The notes: a model not told the origin generated them from the letters alone. Counted from the first letter of the stretch, positions 50,601 through 62,073 are shown. The stretch: 64,000 bases of DNA from Apostichopus japonicus (GCF_037975245.1 NC_092580.1:22492501-22556500), one strand, 5' to 3'. Made by a program: numbers and translations.

Positions 50601-53600
50601 CGCACTGACTTTGGGCCTTAATGCAATATACCGAGCCATGTGCCATGTTAAATGTAGATTCCTCTTGCTTACATATAAACCAACCGAGATGAATCTTGTA
50701 TATATATGTATGCAGTAGAGAAACTTACACAAAATGTTAAAAAAGTCGAAGACGGTGACTTCCAGGATAATAAAATGGTGACGGCCTTTAGGAATGATAC
50801 CAGAGGGGCATACCCAGCCTCTATGAAAAAGAAAAGAAAAGAAAATATCAAAATAAAGAATACAAATATGAAAACATGAATACTTTCACTACTTGAATAT
50901 AAATCCTTTTTGGTAATAGACACGGTAAAATCCTGTTACTTAAGATTGTGGCATCGTTGTTGAATCCATAGCAAATATTTAAGATAAATATTTCAGACAG
51001 TTGCAGAAAAGTTGTCAGTTGTTCCATAAGTTGCTTTACACAAAGTCTTAAGTAGACAGATGAATTGTTATTTTTATCTAGTTTGTTCCCTAGTATCAAC
51101 CACCTGCTTGCAACCCCCTCAGACATGATGACATGTTCATTGTAACTGCAACCTCTGCTCTACAATGGTCACCTTATGCACACAATTTGCCGGAGTTACC
51201 ACCATACAGTCCCCCCAAACCACTACCCCTCCCCACCCTATCTGATTTAAACCCTGAAACATATATCACGCCAGGAAAAAGCTCATCACATTACAAACAC
51301 AAAGGACAATTCTCCTTTACTTTTGTATTATTTTTATTTCAGGGCTTATATCATTCCGAAAAGAAACCGTTTCACAACATGTGAGTTACTGACTTCCCTT
51401 GTGTGTGTTCACCTTGACGAGCAACAGAGAAAATAATTCAGACCGTGCATTTTACATATCATTTCGCAGTTTATGAGCGTTTGCTAAATCGTAAATCGTC
51501 ATCCAGACATAAAGAGAGATGTTTAATATTGATCAGACTTGTCGTTTGTCTGCTAAGTGGATCTTATCAAAGAGAAACAACCCCTTAGTGACAAACACAG
51601 AAGACAAAGAACAGACCCCCCCGCCCCCCCCCCCCCCACATCCCCATTAATGATGTATTCATTAAAACAAGGATACTTACGAAAACGTTTTATATTTGCT
51701 TTCAGCCTGGAGAGGAAACAAAAAGAAGAAAACAGGAGTTTTAGTTTCATATCTAAAGATTCTACCCTACCTAAACTATAAGCATGACTTTGTACAATAA
51801 CACTTCCTGTAAATCATTTCAGAAATTCAGAATGAACATTCAGAATAAATTGAAAACGGAAAAGTGGCTAACTGAAGTATATCCAAACAGACAAATTACT
51901 GAGGCACGAGGAGTCATTAATTGTACGGGTTTAGACAGCCTGCCTATTTACCACAGTTTCAAAATTTAGATGCATGTGAGAAAAACAAACAAGTTCATTT
52001 TCTGTTATGCATGTTGTTTGGATAGGGCAGTCATGCAAAAAGTTTTGTTGCATACATGAAAATTGTGTTCAGTTTAGTACAAGTTCTGTTGAACAATTTT
52101 TAACCTATGCTTTGCAAGGGTCTTTAATACAACAAAACAGCTTTCTGCATTTGGTCAGCTTTTAAATTGAAGAAGCTTACTGAGCATTAAATCCAAACTA
52201 ATTTTAACTATTAAAAAAACTAGTTAAAAGATATCTTAACAATATGACTGTAAATGAGCCAGTAATTAATGCTATCCATTCTGTCATCAAAAATCTCCCA
52301 GACACTGTTTTATATAGGCAATTAACCCACATGTAAACCTGCTCTGTATATAAGAGTCGGGACAGAAGTACGATAATTATACATTCATAGCATTCTAATA
52401 GAACATTGCACATGCATCTTTAGTGAATATGGTGAGAAGTGAAAAAAAGGTGTTTTTCTATGTAAATATGAAACATAACCAGCTCCGCTAGTAAAGAAAA
52501 ACACCTTGGTAAAAAACCTACTGTTACCGTGGCAACACACACCTTTTAACAGATAGTTCTTCTCCATCTTCTTGTTCCAAGTCTTCCTGCTCATCTGGTT
52601 CATCTGAGAAATCTGAGAGTAGGTCTAAGAACTTCTCTACCGTCACCATCTTCCAAGCTTCGAATCGTGTCTGAATTGTTGCTACGGAAACATGGAACAT
52701 AATCTCATAACCTCAGATTACATAAGCCAATATTCTGCATTATGAGTATTAACCGAATCTGTGCACGTTGTGGCCGAAACTGATCTTATTTTCAGATGCA
52801 GCATCTGTAAGGGTATGTATGAAAGTTAAAGGATCTAACGTTTCCGTTCCTGCAGGCGGGATCTTCTTCAAGGATGCACTGTGCTTTTTTAATGGCTTAC
52901 CTTGATGATACTTTATGGCAATGTCTAGTGTCTTCTGTGGTGACAGAGCCATTACAGGAACATGTATGTAATGATGCAGTCTAAACTATAGTCGATATTA
53001 ACGTGACTTTGCAATCTAGCAGAATCTAGCAGATATAGTGACTCATGTCGTTCTATGTTTTCATAAAACACCTACTACAAGGAAGGACCATGGAAGAATA
53101 ATTTCATGGACACTTCCCCACTTGTTACATAGATGCACAAGAAAGTAATAATTGGAGTTGATCTGGGCCAGCTAGTATTTCAATTTTATCAGTTCTTTTG
53201 TGGGGGGGGGGGGGGGGGGAGAGGGGGGACATGGACCTGTTTTTGAAAAACATTGTTGATGTCAAAATTTCTTTTTTATGCTCTGTGGTGTTAAACATCA
53301 GGAAATCCTGGTAAATGTGAGATATAATTTACAGCACAGAATTTCGACCGAGAATAATGTATGTACTAGTTAGCCCTAACACATAATTGCACTTTTTGCT
53401 GACAAACCCTTCAAATTTTCAGCATTTCTATGATCAAGATAGGTGCAGGCAACCTACACAATATACATTAATATAAAAGTAAGATTCAATTACTTCTTAA
53501 TTATTACTTCTGTAACTGTAATTATGTTACTTACACAAAGAACTGGGCTTTGAAGTTTCCACTTCAGAATGTTCATCTTTGTCATTCTTAGTACTCAATT

Positions 53601-56600
53601 GTGTTGCCCTGGAAAAGTTACAAAAAGACCGCCGAAAAAACAAGGCACTTTGAAAAGATACAATTTCCCATGATGCAAGAATAAGTAGTTAAGACAACAG
53701 TCACATAAGTTAAGGTTTCTTTGCATTGTCATAGCAAAATTATGGAATTGCCTTCCCCAAAATTGATTTAGGAATCATCAGAATGGAAACTTTGAACAGT
53801 TAACTCCTTTCTAGATTTAGAGTGTCTTTACTGCTTTTGATCTTACATGAGAACATCTTATCACAAGATTTCCAGAAAATGTTATCCCACATACTGGTGT
53901 AGCATGTTGTACTTTCCATTCCAATTAAGTCTTTTGGAATGATGAGTGATATTACCACAAGTTACAAGCTAAGAACAGGCAAAGAAAAAATATATGAAAA
54001 CGAAACACAGCAATGAGACTGAGAAAGCTGTAATGCATAATTAACATTTCCCTGGAATGGACATAACTGTGAGCTTATGAGGTTTGAAAAATGGTCATTT
54101 ATGAATCAAAATTACTGTTTGTTAAAAGGTCTTGAATCTTGATCAATTCTCAATGTGAGATTAAAGATTTTTTCAATAACATTCATATAGTGATAAAATG
54201 CCTAAACTATCAAAATTCAAAGGTTGCAATTTAAATAACAGGACTTGCTGTTCTGCTGTGTGTGACCTCGCCATGAATCTAGCAGTTGTCAGTCTTATGT
54301 CCAGAATGGTTAATTACTCTTTAGAATAATTAGAACATTCTCCTATTCAGTTTCTGAAGATCATCTAATTCTAGAAACAACTGGCTGCAGAAAAGGGAAA
54401 TAGTGCAAAGTAATCAATAGGACAAACAAAAGTATGTGAAGCAGACATGAACAGACCCAAAAAACAACATCACAAGATAATTCTTACATCATTGGCACAA
54501 GGATGGTTTTCTCGTGACTTTTGACGAATAATTTCACAGCAAAGGGTATAAGACATTTCAAGTATATTTGGAAAAGAAACATACAAACAAACAAACTTGG
54601 TCTCAAACAGCTGAAACATGTCTGGTACACAAACAGTGTTTGTTCACACAGAAACACTGAAGACTAGACCTATTCAAGACAGCTCTACATAGAATATAAT
54701 AATTATAAACCAACCTGACTTGTGATAGCCTATGTTCTACTTCTCGAACATGTTGTTTCAATGATTTATTCTCCTCTCTTATCTTCAGCATCTCTGTATT
54801 GACTCGCTTCAGATCTGTAATTTCTTCATAACTTCTCAGCTGGGTAACTGAAGCCAAAGAAGATCAAACTATTTAGTATCTATCTGATAACAGCAGTACA
54901 CACACATCCATAAATGTCACACACTTTAATAAACCCTTAATCATTCATTTGCACTTGAAACTGTCATGGTGTAGGTATAGCTTGTTTGCCACGATTATTC
55001 AGATTGAAATTTAATGTATGAGACTGTTCACCTTCTTCCATGATTATGAATTCAGCATTTTTTTTCTTTAAGAGTTACAAGAGTTCATACGCAGAAATAC
55101 CCTTACTTCAAACCACCAAAGCATGATTCAAATCTGCTGTGTTAAGTTACAAGCTGTAATCAAATCAAAAGTCGGCAAAACTGAAGGGTGGGGTTTACGG
55201 TGGGTTGTGGCTCAGTCCTAAAGGAAGATTTTGTGCAGTGGACTTAAACGTTTGGGGAGCGTTGATCAAAATGTTCCTGTAGTGGACCACCTGGGCTTTC
55301 TGTGCTAGATGTTGCTTCAAAGGAATGCATGATTTTTATTGAAGCTTGCAGACCTGTGCAATATCTATATCTACTGACAGTTGATTTAGTTTGTATCTCA
55401 TAAACAACGAGAAGCTATGTCAGTTTAGTATTGCTGCCTTCTTCACTGCTAAATTTGTAAAGAGTTCACAAAATCCTTCCTAGTTTCAAATTTAATTCAC
55501 ACACTAGGTATTCCATTTGGTATTGTAGACTGAGTGAGTAGAGCAAGTAGAGCAAGTAGACAAAGAAAACTCAAACCGTTTTAGAACGAGAAATGGTCTT
55601 AGTCTAAAAGCATTTTTGATTTAATATTCCTTGTTATTTGGTCGCTTCAAGAGGAATTTTTTCTTTAATGAATTTGAAATGCTTGGTTTCTGTTCGTACC
55701 TAATGAAGTCTTTTCAATCATGGCAGTTTCAAGCTGGGATTGCAGGTTCCTCAGTTGTATCTCATAGATATCCTTATCGGAAAGGTCATCAAAATTGCTC
55801 CCCCTGGGGTTTGTGTACTTTTTCTTAGTCGGCGTGGAATCTGAGAGGCTTGGTTTGTCTTCGAGGATATCTTCAGTTGTGAGCTGGGAAGAAGAATAAG
55901 CTTGTGCAGATATTACTGTCTGATTTAAAGCCAGACCTAACTGGCTGACACAGTAGCATTGTGTGCTAAAAGGGAGATGATCTCAAGCAATCAAATTAAT
56001 ATGATATCAAATGTCCAGTGACCAACATTGAACCGGTTCATGTGAGCCTATAGATTCTAAACTGAACACACATTATCACACAGGCTTTTGATAAATCTCT
56101 ATTTGAACTGACGTCAAATATCACCAGGATGCTCAGAATACGTTCATCATTTAAAAATAAACCTTTTCTCTGGAATATGCTAGATTATGATGCTGTGTTC
56201 TTGTTAAATTAGATGCAATCATGTCTCTGATTACGTAACAATTATTTTGTGAAACTTTAGGAGCCTCTTTGGAGTCCTGTCATTAAGTACAAATTCAAGC
56301 GATTGTTGGGAGTGTTTGAAAATATTTAGTCTGTTTGGTGTCAATGGACAACTCACAAGAATCTGAAAGAAAGTGTCATTCATTGAGATATGAGACAAAA
56401 GATAAGATCAAAATATTTACTTAATAATGAACTGAGCCTTAGATACTCAAATTTTTCCAAGAAGTGAACTTGACTGTACCACACTATTATTGATCTGTGC
56501 CTTAGCTTAATAGCTTTTGCAATCACAACATGTCGATACAGTATGTTTCAAAAGATTTATTTGTTTTATTTTTAAAGTTTTCTCACAAGCCCGTCAATAC

Positions 56601-56787
56601 TAGTGCAGAGTAAGCCTATGGAGTTAGTCTTTATTACCTTTTCAAAATCTTCGTCTGTTTCAAAAGAAGAGGAATCGTCAGGTGGGACTCTTCCACGAAC
56701 AACTTGTCTCCTCCGTAGAACTGGCGAGTTTTCTTTTGATGAGTTTGGTTCAACCCCGTCCAAGTGTTTCTTTTTCCGGAGCGGCAT
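38693..56787 (-). CDS. GRAMD4: GRAM domain-containing protein 4-like, 18 coding exons
   Basis: Exons in coding order: 56638-56787, 55700-55883, 54715-54847, 53535-53608, 52543-52681, 51681-51706, 50729-50820, 49232-49323, 48691-48739, 48117-48235, 47267-47376, 46668-46822, 45337-45399, 41869-41946, 41128-41245, 40169-40259, 39123-39207, 38693-38941. Phases agree; the product is 668 aa (human GRAMD4 578). It has a polar N-terminus, coiled coil (~88-155), hydrophobic hairpin (~240-296, IYMYCAWKGWLVTVM), RGWK, a second hydrophobic pair (~365-400) and FPRFKAKYDTVHLFFQSLP, matching the human ...RLRAKYDT...RSLPT segment. The C-terminal GRAM domain (~520-625) includes GRLYLTN, NLCFGTS and MPGRGMSIEV...KPFLFSGLVGRDD. 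Human GRAMD4 is reported to be membrane-associated and pro-apoptotic; conservation of that role is inference. Intron 12 appears to use a GC donor. Upstream UTR exons were not found. Confidence 0.88.
38988..39100. other. GRAMD4 last intron, AT-rich
   Basis: This is part of the intron between coding exons 17 and 18. It contains a T-run near 39043-39053 and nothing else recognisable. Confidence 0.5.
39819..39882 (+). repeat. ~32-bp tandem duplication
   Basis: TTACGCCTCTATATTTCACC occurs twice in tandem with intervening CTCCTTTAAC, inside a GRAMD4 intron (39208-40168). Confidence 0.8.
40738..40862 (+). repeat. Degenerate repeats of CTCCATCTATG type
   Basis: About eight imperfect copies of a unit like (TC/GC)TCCATATCTATG in a GRAMD4 intron. 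They create open frames of Tyr/Thr/Leu/Cys-rich sequence that are not genes. Confidence 0.7.
41217..41414 (-). repeat. ~101-bp tandem duplication including the start of GRAMD4 exon 15
   Basis: GTGTCGACAATC at 41217, the first coding bases of exon 15 in reverse, recurs at 41318. The copies share similar flanks (GGAT..ACTATAG, TTTAAGGTCTC-like, ATCAAATTA). On the minus strand the extra copy has its own CTATAG acceptor and a diverged exon start. It lies in the intron upstream of the true exon. Confidence 0.85.
41947..45336 (-). other. GRAMD4 intron 13, hosts the 20-bp minisatellite
   Basis: This 3.4-kb intron separates exons 13 and 14. More than half of it is the minisatellite at 42161-43950. 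The remainder (43951-45336) is AT-rich and has no recognisable gene. Sequence just past the exon 14 acceptor resembles that around the exon 13 acceptor. Confidence 0.85.
42161..43950. repeat. 20-bp minisatellite, about 89 copies
   Basis: The consensus is TCTATAGTCAGTCTTTGGTC. The period is 20 bp almost without indels for 1.8 kb. Variants fall into classes (TTTGGTC, TATAGTC, TTCAGTC, TTTAGTC, and TCTATGGCCA at about 42881, 43061, 43201 and 43461) and recur in similar order, which suggests higher-order units. The 20-mer looks like two related half-units, TCTATAGTCAG and TCTTTGGTC. Most unit junctions create GGTCTC. Confidence 0.96.
50095..50215 (+). repeat. Degenerate ~17-bp repeat
   Basis: About seven imperfect copies of a unit resembling AAGTATGATTGTGAA, in the GRAMD4 intron between exons 7 and 8. 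Confidence 0.8.
50475..50508. repeat. 34-bp near-perfect palindrome (16-bp stem, 2-nt loop)
   Basis: AAACCACGGTCTAAAC and GTTTAGACCGTGGTTT are exact reverse complements separated by AG. It lies in a GRAMD4 intron. The loop is too short for a microRNA precursor. Confidence 0.9.
52838..52960 (-). repeat. Divergent relative of the 159-bp repeat end
   Basis: The minus strand has TTGAAGAAGATCCC, a CCTGCAGG hairpin core and CGGAAACG. The order resembles CTGAAGAAGATCC, hairpin, GATCGAAACG in the 63.4-kb copy. It lies in the GRAMD4 intron between exons 4 and 5, beside exon 5. Family membership is tentative. Confidence 0.4.
53198..53229 (+). repeat. Poly-G tract
   Basis: A run of about 19 G followed by AGAGGGGGG in GRAMD4 intron 4. 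Such runs are prone to length errors in assemblies. Confidence 0.85.
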
Positions 56788-56798
56788 TGCAGGCTTTT

Positions 56799-58628
56799 CT
56801 AAGAAATGATACAGTCATTACCAAGTTACTGTTTATTTAAATATTCTTCAAAACATTTTAAGGAGACCAAGAAATAGAAGATGGACAAAATATTGAATTA
56901 TAGAATGACAGACAACTACAGTACTATATCAAGTATTTGTGACAATCAATTGCATGTTCAATACCACACTTTTACAAATGGTATCGTACCACCATTATTC
57001 GTTACATAGCCTAGCCTCTTTCTCTTTGGGTGATGCTTATTTCAATTGGCATAATAGGCTTTTTGGATTCTTTGTGGCTGTTTGCCTGACAGCTTGGTGA
57101 GTAACAATGTATGCCTCACTATTGGTCCAGTGTCAACCAGAGTGCAGAGCGTTTAAGGTGCACAGTAACATAATGCCACACTTGTGGATGAAGTCCCAAG
57201 CTCTGAAGGTGAATAACAGGTATATAATCCTTCAATGAACTGATATCCTATCCAACAGACCACTTGTCATGAAGTTGTAAAGTCGCGTGATAGGGCCCTG
57301 GCCTTGGTCAAGACTGTAAACCTTCAATTTAAATAACTTTTTAAGTTACTGTACACCACCATACTGGGGTGTAGGTACTGAGAAGTTAGTAGTATTGTAC
57401 TCAAATTCAACATTCTTTCTCTTGTTAAAGGGTGTGAAGACTCGCGCACAAAGAAACGTCTCATGCCGGTAATCTGACCTAGTTGATGAGGTGTAACAGA
57501 AGTGTTAGACACCACCATCGATCCCAGAGAATACACACACAGCTTGCTACCGTCGATAATCAGACACTAGTACTGTCAATACATACAGCTATGGTCAATA
57601 CCCACAACACAGTGTATATAGCAGCGATGGACATCTCAGGTCTAGATAAAAGATAACAAGGTATCACGTATCATTACTGTCTACATTTCGTAACGACAAG
57701 AAGAAACCTTCACTTGCTAGCAGCGGAAATATAACTTTTTCAGAGCGCGGCATGGAGTTTGGGGCGAGTCTTCAATGCCTTTAAAGCGAAATATTCATGA
57801 CCAAAATATATACGATATTTTTAATTACATTATAATCATTGTGCTACGGATATGTTTCCTAATGTCATTACGTCGATGAATTTTTTTTTTCGTGAATTTT
57901 ATTCTATCTTCGCAGAACCCATTACCATTCGTATCATCTTATACAGTGTCTTATCTTCTATTGGTAGCCTCATACAAGTCATACAAATTGAACTACTCGG
58001 TATGGGAGCCTACTGTACATCGCTTAGGCTAAGTACTAGTAGTAACGTTAGTCTAACTCTTACCTTGGAAAACAACAGTCACAAACAAACGCAATGTAGG
58101 CTAGTCTAGCAGTGTCGACGATGTTTTGTCCTTCCGCTTTGTATGTGTTCCTAAACGAAGTTGGAAATAATGAATCATTGAACTGAACAATGGATACTTC
58201 TATAAAGTTTTGGCAATTACCTCTGTTTATACCCTGTGCGTAGTATGCAGTGGCTGTACCTGTCTCTGAATATTATTAACAGTGATACCGTTGTTGTACA
58301 TGACGTCATGTTCAACAATAGCCGAGAGGCACCTGGCTATTACGTCATTATAGATAGGAAACTGATAATACATGATTATGAAATACTTGATCAGCCTCTC
58401 ACCAATCCATCAAGGTAATGATGTACCTAAACCAGTCATATTAATTATACATTTGTCACCACCCCCCCCCCCTTCATTCATCGCCACCACATTTCAATGC
58501 CTCTGCACGTCACATACAGGTTCCAATAGGTATTTTCAGTGACACGTGAGGGATAATTCAACCGTCGCATGTCAATAATGACAAAGGTAAGGTTTTTCCT
58601 CAGTGGCCCATATACTGGGAAGCAGGTC
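56799..58628. other. Region upstream of the GRAMD4 start exon
   Basis: A minus-strand acceptor (TTTCTTAG) at 56799-56800 shows that the exon with the ATG begins at about 56798 and that the 5' UTR is split. The upstream UTR exon and promoter should lie here, but I could not place them. A perfect CRE-type site is at 58301-58308 and a C-run near 58461-58470. No coding region is convincing. Confidence 0.5.
58301..58308. promoter_or_regulatory. CRE-type site TGACGTCA
   Basis: Perfect palindromic CREB/ATF consensus within CATGACGTCATG. It lies about 1.5 kb upstream of the GRAMD4 start-codon exon. Chance occurrence is possible. Confidence 0.35.
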
Positions 58629-58760
58629 ACTTTGCCCAACAACCATTTCGCCCAACTGCCATTTCGCCCAACCTTACCATTTCGCCCAACCAGCCTGGTC
58701 ATTTCGCCCAACCAGCCTGGTCATTTCGCCCAACCAGCCCGGTCATTTCGCCCAATTGGC
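58629..58760. repeat. 22-bp minisatellite with CATTTCGCCCAAC core
   Basis: Units of the type CATTTCGCCCAACCAGCCTG are repeated about six times, the first ones shorter, and end at CATTTCGCCCAATTGG. It lies just upstream of the transposon block. Confidence 0.92.
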
Positions 58761-58814
58761 GGAGGGTTTCGTCACAATGTATTCTCTCTGATTTGCTTTT
58801 CTATATACCTTACA

Positions 58815-59332
58815 CAGGCGCGTATCCAGGATTTTCTAACCCGGGGGGCGCGAATTACTATCTAAGCGGAGCGCCACCATCGGTTGGCGCGCAGCGTACA
58901 AGAAAATTTCTTGTTTTGAAACCCCCCAGATCACCGGAAACGGCACTTCTCGGGCTTGAAATGACCAACCAGATGTACACTTTTTGCCTGAGAACCAAGT
59001 ATTTCCTAATAGTTTTTTTTCCATCCATAACCTTTTTGAAGATTGTCAACCCGGCACACATCATGTTCGACCTGATCGCATCTCCTGTGGGTCTTTGCTT
59101 TTGTAGGTGATTCTACGTCGCGGCCCACAATACCCGTCAGCCCCACTTTTCAAGGTTTTAAGCCCCATATTTGTTCAGAATTTGAAAATTCACATTTCTC
59201 GTGAATAAACTCACTTCAAAACATACCCATAATGTTGTACAAAATTTCATCTATGGACAACCAATATAGAAAAAACTTCCTTCAACCCCTTACAGACCGG
59301 TCAAAAATTGCACGAGTAGAGGGAAGTGTGAT
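58815..59332 (+). mobile_element. Element X, first copy (518 bp)
   Basis: It begins CAGGCGCGTATCCAGG and has the shared module (CTATCTAAGCGGAGCGCC...GTTGGCGCGC) near that end. It finishes AAGTGTGAT directly against element Y. The inverted second copy is at 61002-61520. No open frame of note. Confidence 0.8.
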
Positions 59333-60115
59333 CAGGTGCGTATCCAGGGGGGGGCGTTGGGGGCGCGCGCCCCCCGGGTAAGAAAAAGAGAAGAGAAAAA
59401 AAGAGAAGAAAAAAGGAAAAAAGAGGGGAAAAAAGAGGAGAAGGAGAGGAAGGAAGGGAAAAGAAAAAGAAGAAAGAGAGAAAAAGGAGAAAAAGAGGGA
59501 GTAAAAGCAAAACGCGAAGACACCGGGAAGAGAAAGAGGAACAGTGACATCAGTACAGCGCTGAAGGGTAGCCAGTGACGGATCAATGATTTCGTAAAAG
59601 TGTGACTCACCTTACCCCTTACACCGACAACTCCATTTTTTGACGTTTCCATTTTCCTCTCTCACTAATGATCTATATATATATACTATATATGGTCTAT
59701 CATAACGCGTGTGTAGAATTGTGCTATGAAACCAACTGTGGCTGGTCTCGAACTCGACCGTGTCGTCGGGGAACATGACGCATTTTGAGATGGGTGCGAC
59801 CGCCCGCCCCCCCCCCCCATTCAGCATTTTTTAAATGATATCGCTAAGTAATTTCAAAATAGAAAGTGCTTAAAGGCAACTTACAAGGCCTGGGAAGTGT
59901 CATTTCCAGCGATCTGGGAGACATTTTCGGCCAAAATTTGCTTGTACGCTTCGCGCTAACAAATGGTCATGGGTAGTGCCATTTCCAGCGATCTGGGAGG
60001 CATTTTCGGCCAAAATTTTCTTGTACGCTTCGCGCCAACCTATGGTGGCGCTACGCTTAGATAATTTGCCTACATGCTTCGCCCCTCCCTTGGCAAATTC
60101 CTCGCTACGCGCCTG
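59333..60115 (+). mobile_element. Element Y, left copy
   Basis: It begins CAGGTGCGTATCCAGG with a G/C-rich stretch, then a long GA-rich tract (about 59390-59515), and ends CGCTACGCGCCTG. It contains the shared module twice near its right end, because about 77 bp (around 59890-59990) is duplicated relative to the right copy. Confidence 0.82.
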
Positions 60116-60454
60116 TTCGAATTTGTAACGCAAACAGCAGATATCACATCATATCAGTGAGCATGAAAATGGCGTTCTAGGATGAAAAGCCTCAAAACTG
60201 TCCGACTTGCCTGAAAAAATAACTAAAACGCGCGTTCAACGTGTTCATGTCAATATCATATAAGCAAGCATCGGTTATTACATCGCATGCCATCATGTAC
60301 CGTACGGTCCGTTCAAATTGCGCAGTATACCGCGGGATGCTAATGTAAACAACGACATGTCTCATATAGATGTATAAAAAGCATGGAGGTCCAATTATGT
60401 CAAAACTCTCTTTTACATTAGTAATGGCGAATTAGGGCTTGCACCCCTGCCGCG

Positions 60455-60831
60455 CAGTGGCGGAGCGTCCATATGGTCAGGGGGGCGGATGCCCCCCTGA
60501 CGGACTCAAATGGACTGCTGGCGCCTTTTTCAGCTCTTTACCACTTTTTACTTATTCTAGATTATTGACTTTTTTATTGCGCTCTCATCTACTTATTGAC
60601 ATTTGTCACATTTTGTTGGTGTAATTTGGCGATGACACCTTATTCTTCGTTTATCTGCAAATTAGCCAGGCCAGGAAAGGGTCATTTCCTGCGATCTAGG
60701 GAGTATCTTTACTCAAAAATTTTCTGTACGCTACGCGCCAACCAGTGGTGGCGCTCCGCTTAGATAGTGTCGAAAGCGCCCCTTCAGACCATTCTCGCCA
60801 CTCCTGACCAATACCCCTAGCTCCGCCACTG
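60455..60831 (+). mobile_element. hAT MITE A, left palindrome-arm copy
   Basis: Its ends are CAGTGGCGGAGC and GCTCCGCCACTG, the same family as 11465-11859. The flanks CTGCCGCG and CCGCCGCG differ by one base, consistent with an 8-bp target-site duplication that has since mutated once. Confidence 0.9.
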
Positions 60832-61001
60832 CCGCCGCGCCTCCTACGCCTATGTGTGTAGTGTTCGGTTTCGGAAATATCTGCTATTTTTTCATTTCCT
60901 TCAACCAAGTTTTATAATAGCCGTTATAACAGGTTTTAATATTTGTACACCAATAAATTAACTGTGTCTGAATTTTCGAAAATTTCTGACCAACATTCTA
61001 C

Positions 61002-61520
61002 ATCACACTTCCCTCTACTCGTGCAATTTTGACCGGTCTGTTAGGGGTTGAAGGAAGTTTTTTCTATATTGGTTGTCCATAGATGAAATTTTGTACAAGA
61101 TTATGGGTATATTTTCAAGTGAGTTTATTCACGAGAAATGTGAATTTTCAAATTCTGAACAAATATGGGGCTTAAAACCTTGAAAAGTGGGGCTGACGGG
61201 TATTGTGGGCCGCGACGTAGAATCACCTACAAAAGCAAAGACCCACAGGAGATGCGATCAGGTCGAACATGATGTGTGCCGGGTTGACAATCTTCAAAAA
61301 GGTTATGGATGGAAGAAAAAAACTATTAGGAAATACTTGGTTCTCAGGCAAAAAGTGTACATCTGGTTGGTCGTTTCAAGCCCGAGAAGTGCCGTTTCCG
61401 GTGATCTGGGGGGTTTCAAAACCAGAAATTTTCTTGTACGCTGCGCGCCAACCGATGGTGGCGCTCCGCTTAGATAGTAATTCGCGCCCCCCGGGTTTGA
61501 AAATCCTGGATACGCGCCTG
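61002..61520 (-). mobile_element. Element X, inverted copy at the palindrome centre
   Basis: Reverse complement of 58815-59332 with few differences, ending GGATACGCGCCTG. It forms the spacer between the two arms. Its flanks CATCAC and GTGATG belong to the inverted arms. Confidence 0.85.
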
Positions 61521-61695
61521 GTGATGTAGAATGTTGGTCAGAAATTTTCGAAAATTCAGACACAGTTAATTTATTGGTGTACAAATATTAAAACCTGTTA
61601 TAACGGCTATTATAAAACTTGGTTGAAGGAAATGAAAAAATAGCAGATATTTCCGAAACCGAACACTACACACATAGGCGTAGGAGGCGCGGCGG

Positions 61696-62073
61696 CAGTG
61701 GCGGAGCTAGGGGTATTGGTCAGGAGTGGCGAGAATGGTCTGTAGGGGCGCTTTCGACACTATCTAAGCGGAGCGCCACCACTGGTTGGCGCGTAGCGTA
61801 CAGAAAATTTTTGAGTAAAGATACTCCCTAGATCGCCGGAAATGACCCTTTCCGGGCCTGGCTAATTTGCAGATAAACGAAGAATAAGGTGTCATCGCCA
61901 AATTACACCAACAAAATGTGACAAATGTCAATAAGTAGATGAGAGCGCAATAAAAAAGTCAATAATCTAGAATAAGTAAAAAGTGGTAAAGAGCTGAAAA
62001 AGGCGCCAGCAGTCCATTTGAGTCCGTCAGGGGGGCATCCGCCCCCCCTGACCATATGGACGCTTCGCCACTG
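61696..62073 (-). mobile_element. hAT MITE A, right palindrome-arm copy
   Basis: Reverse-oriented copy flanked by perfect direct repeats CGCGGCGG (61688-61695 and 62074-62081). This is the reverse complement of the duplication in the left arm, so both copies descend from one insertion event. Confidence 0.92.

Noticed and set aside
59332-59652. Phe/Ser/Leu-rich and Lys/Glu/Arg-rich open frames, repeated at 62801-63208
   Set aside because: These are translations of the GA/CT-rich tract inside element Y and its mirror copy. They lack complexity and domain features.
61619-61831. Open frames containing a KRSATTGWR-like string, also at 11723-12091, 59900-60133 and 60696-60908
   Set aside because: The similarity is at DNA level, from the shared MITE module. 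Frames are not maintained between copies and the strand varies with element orientation.
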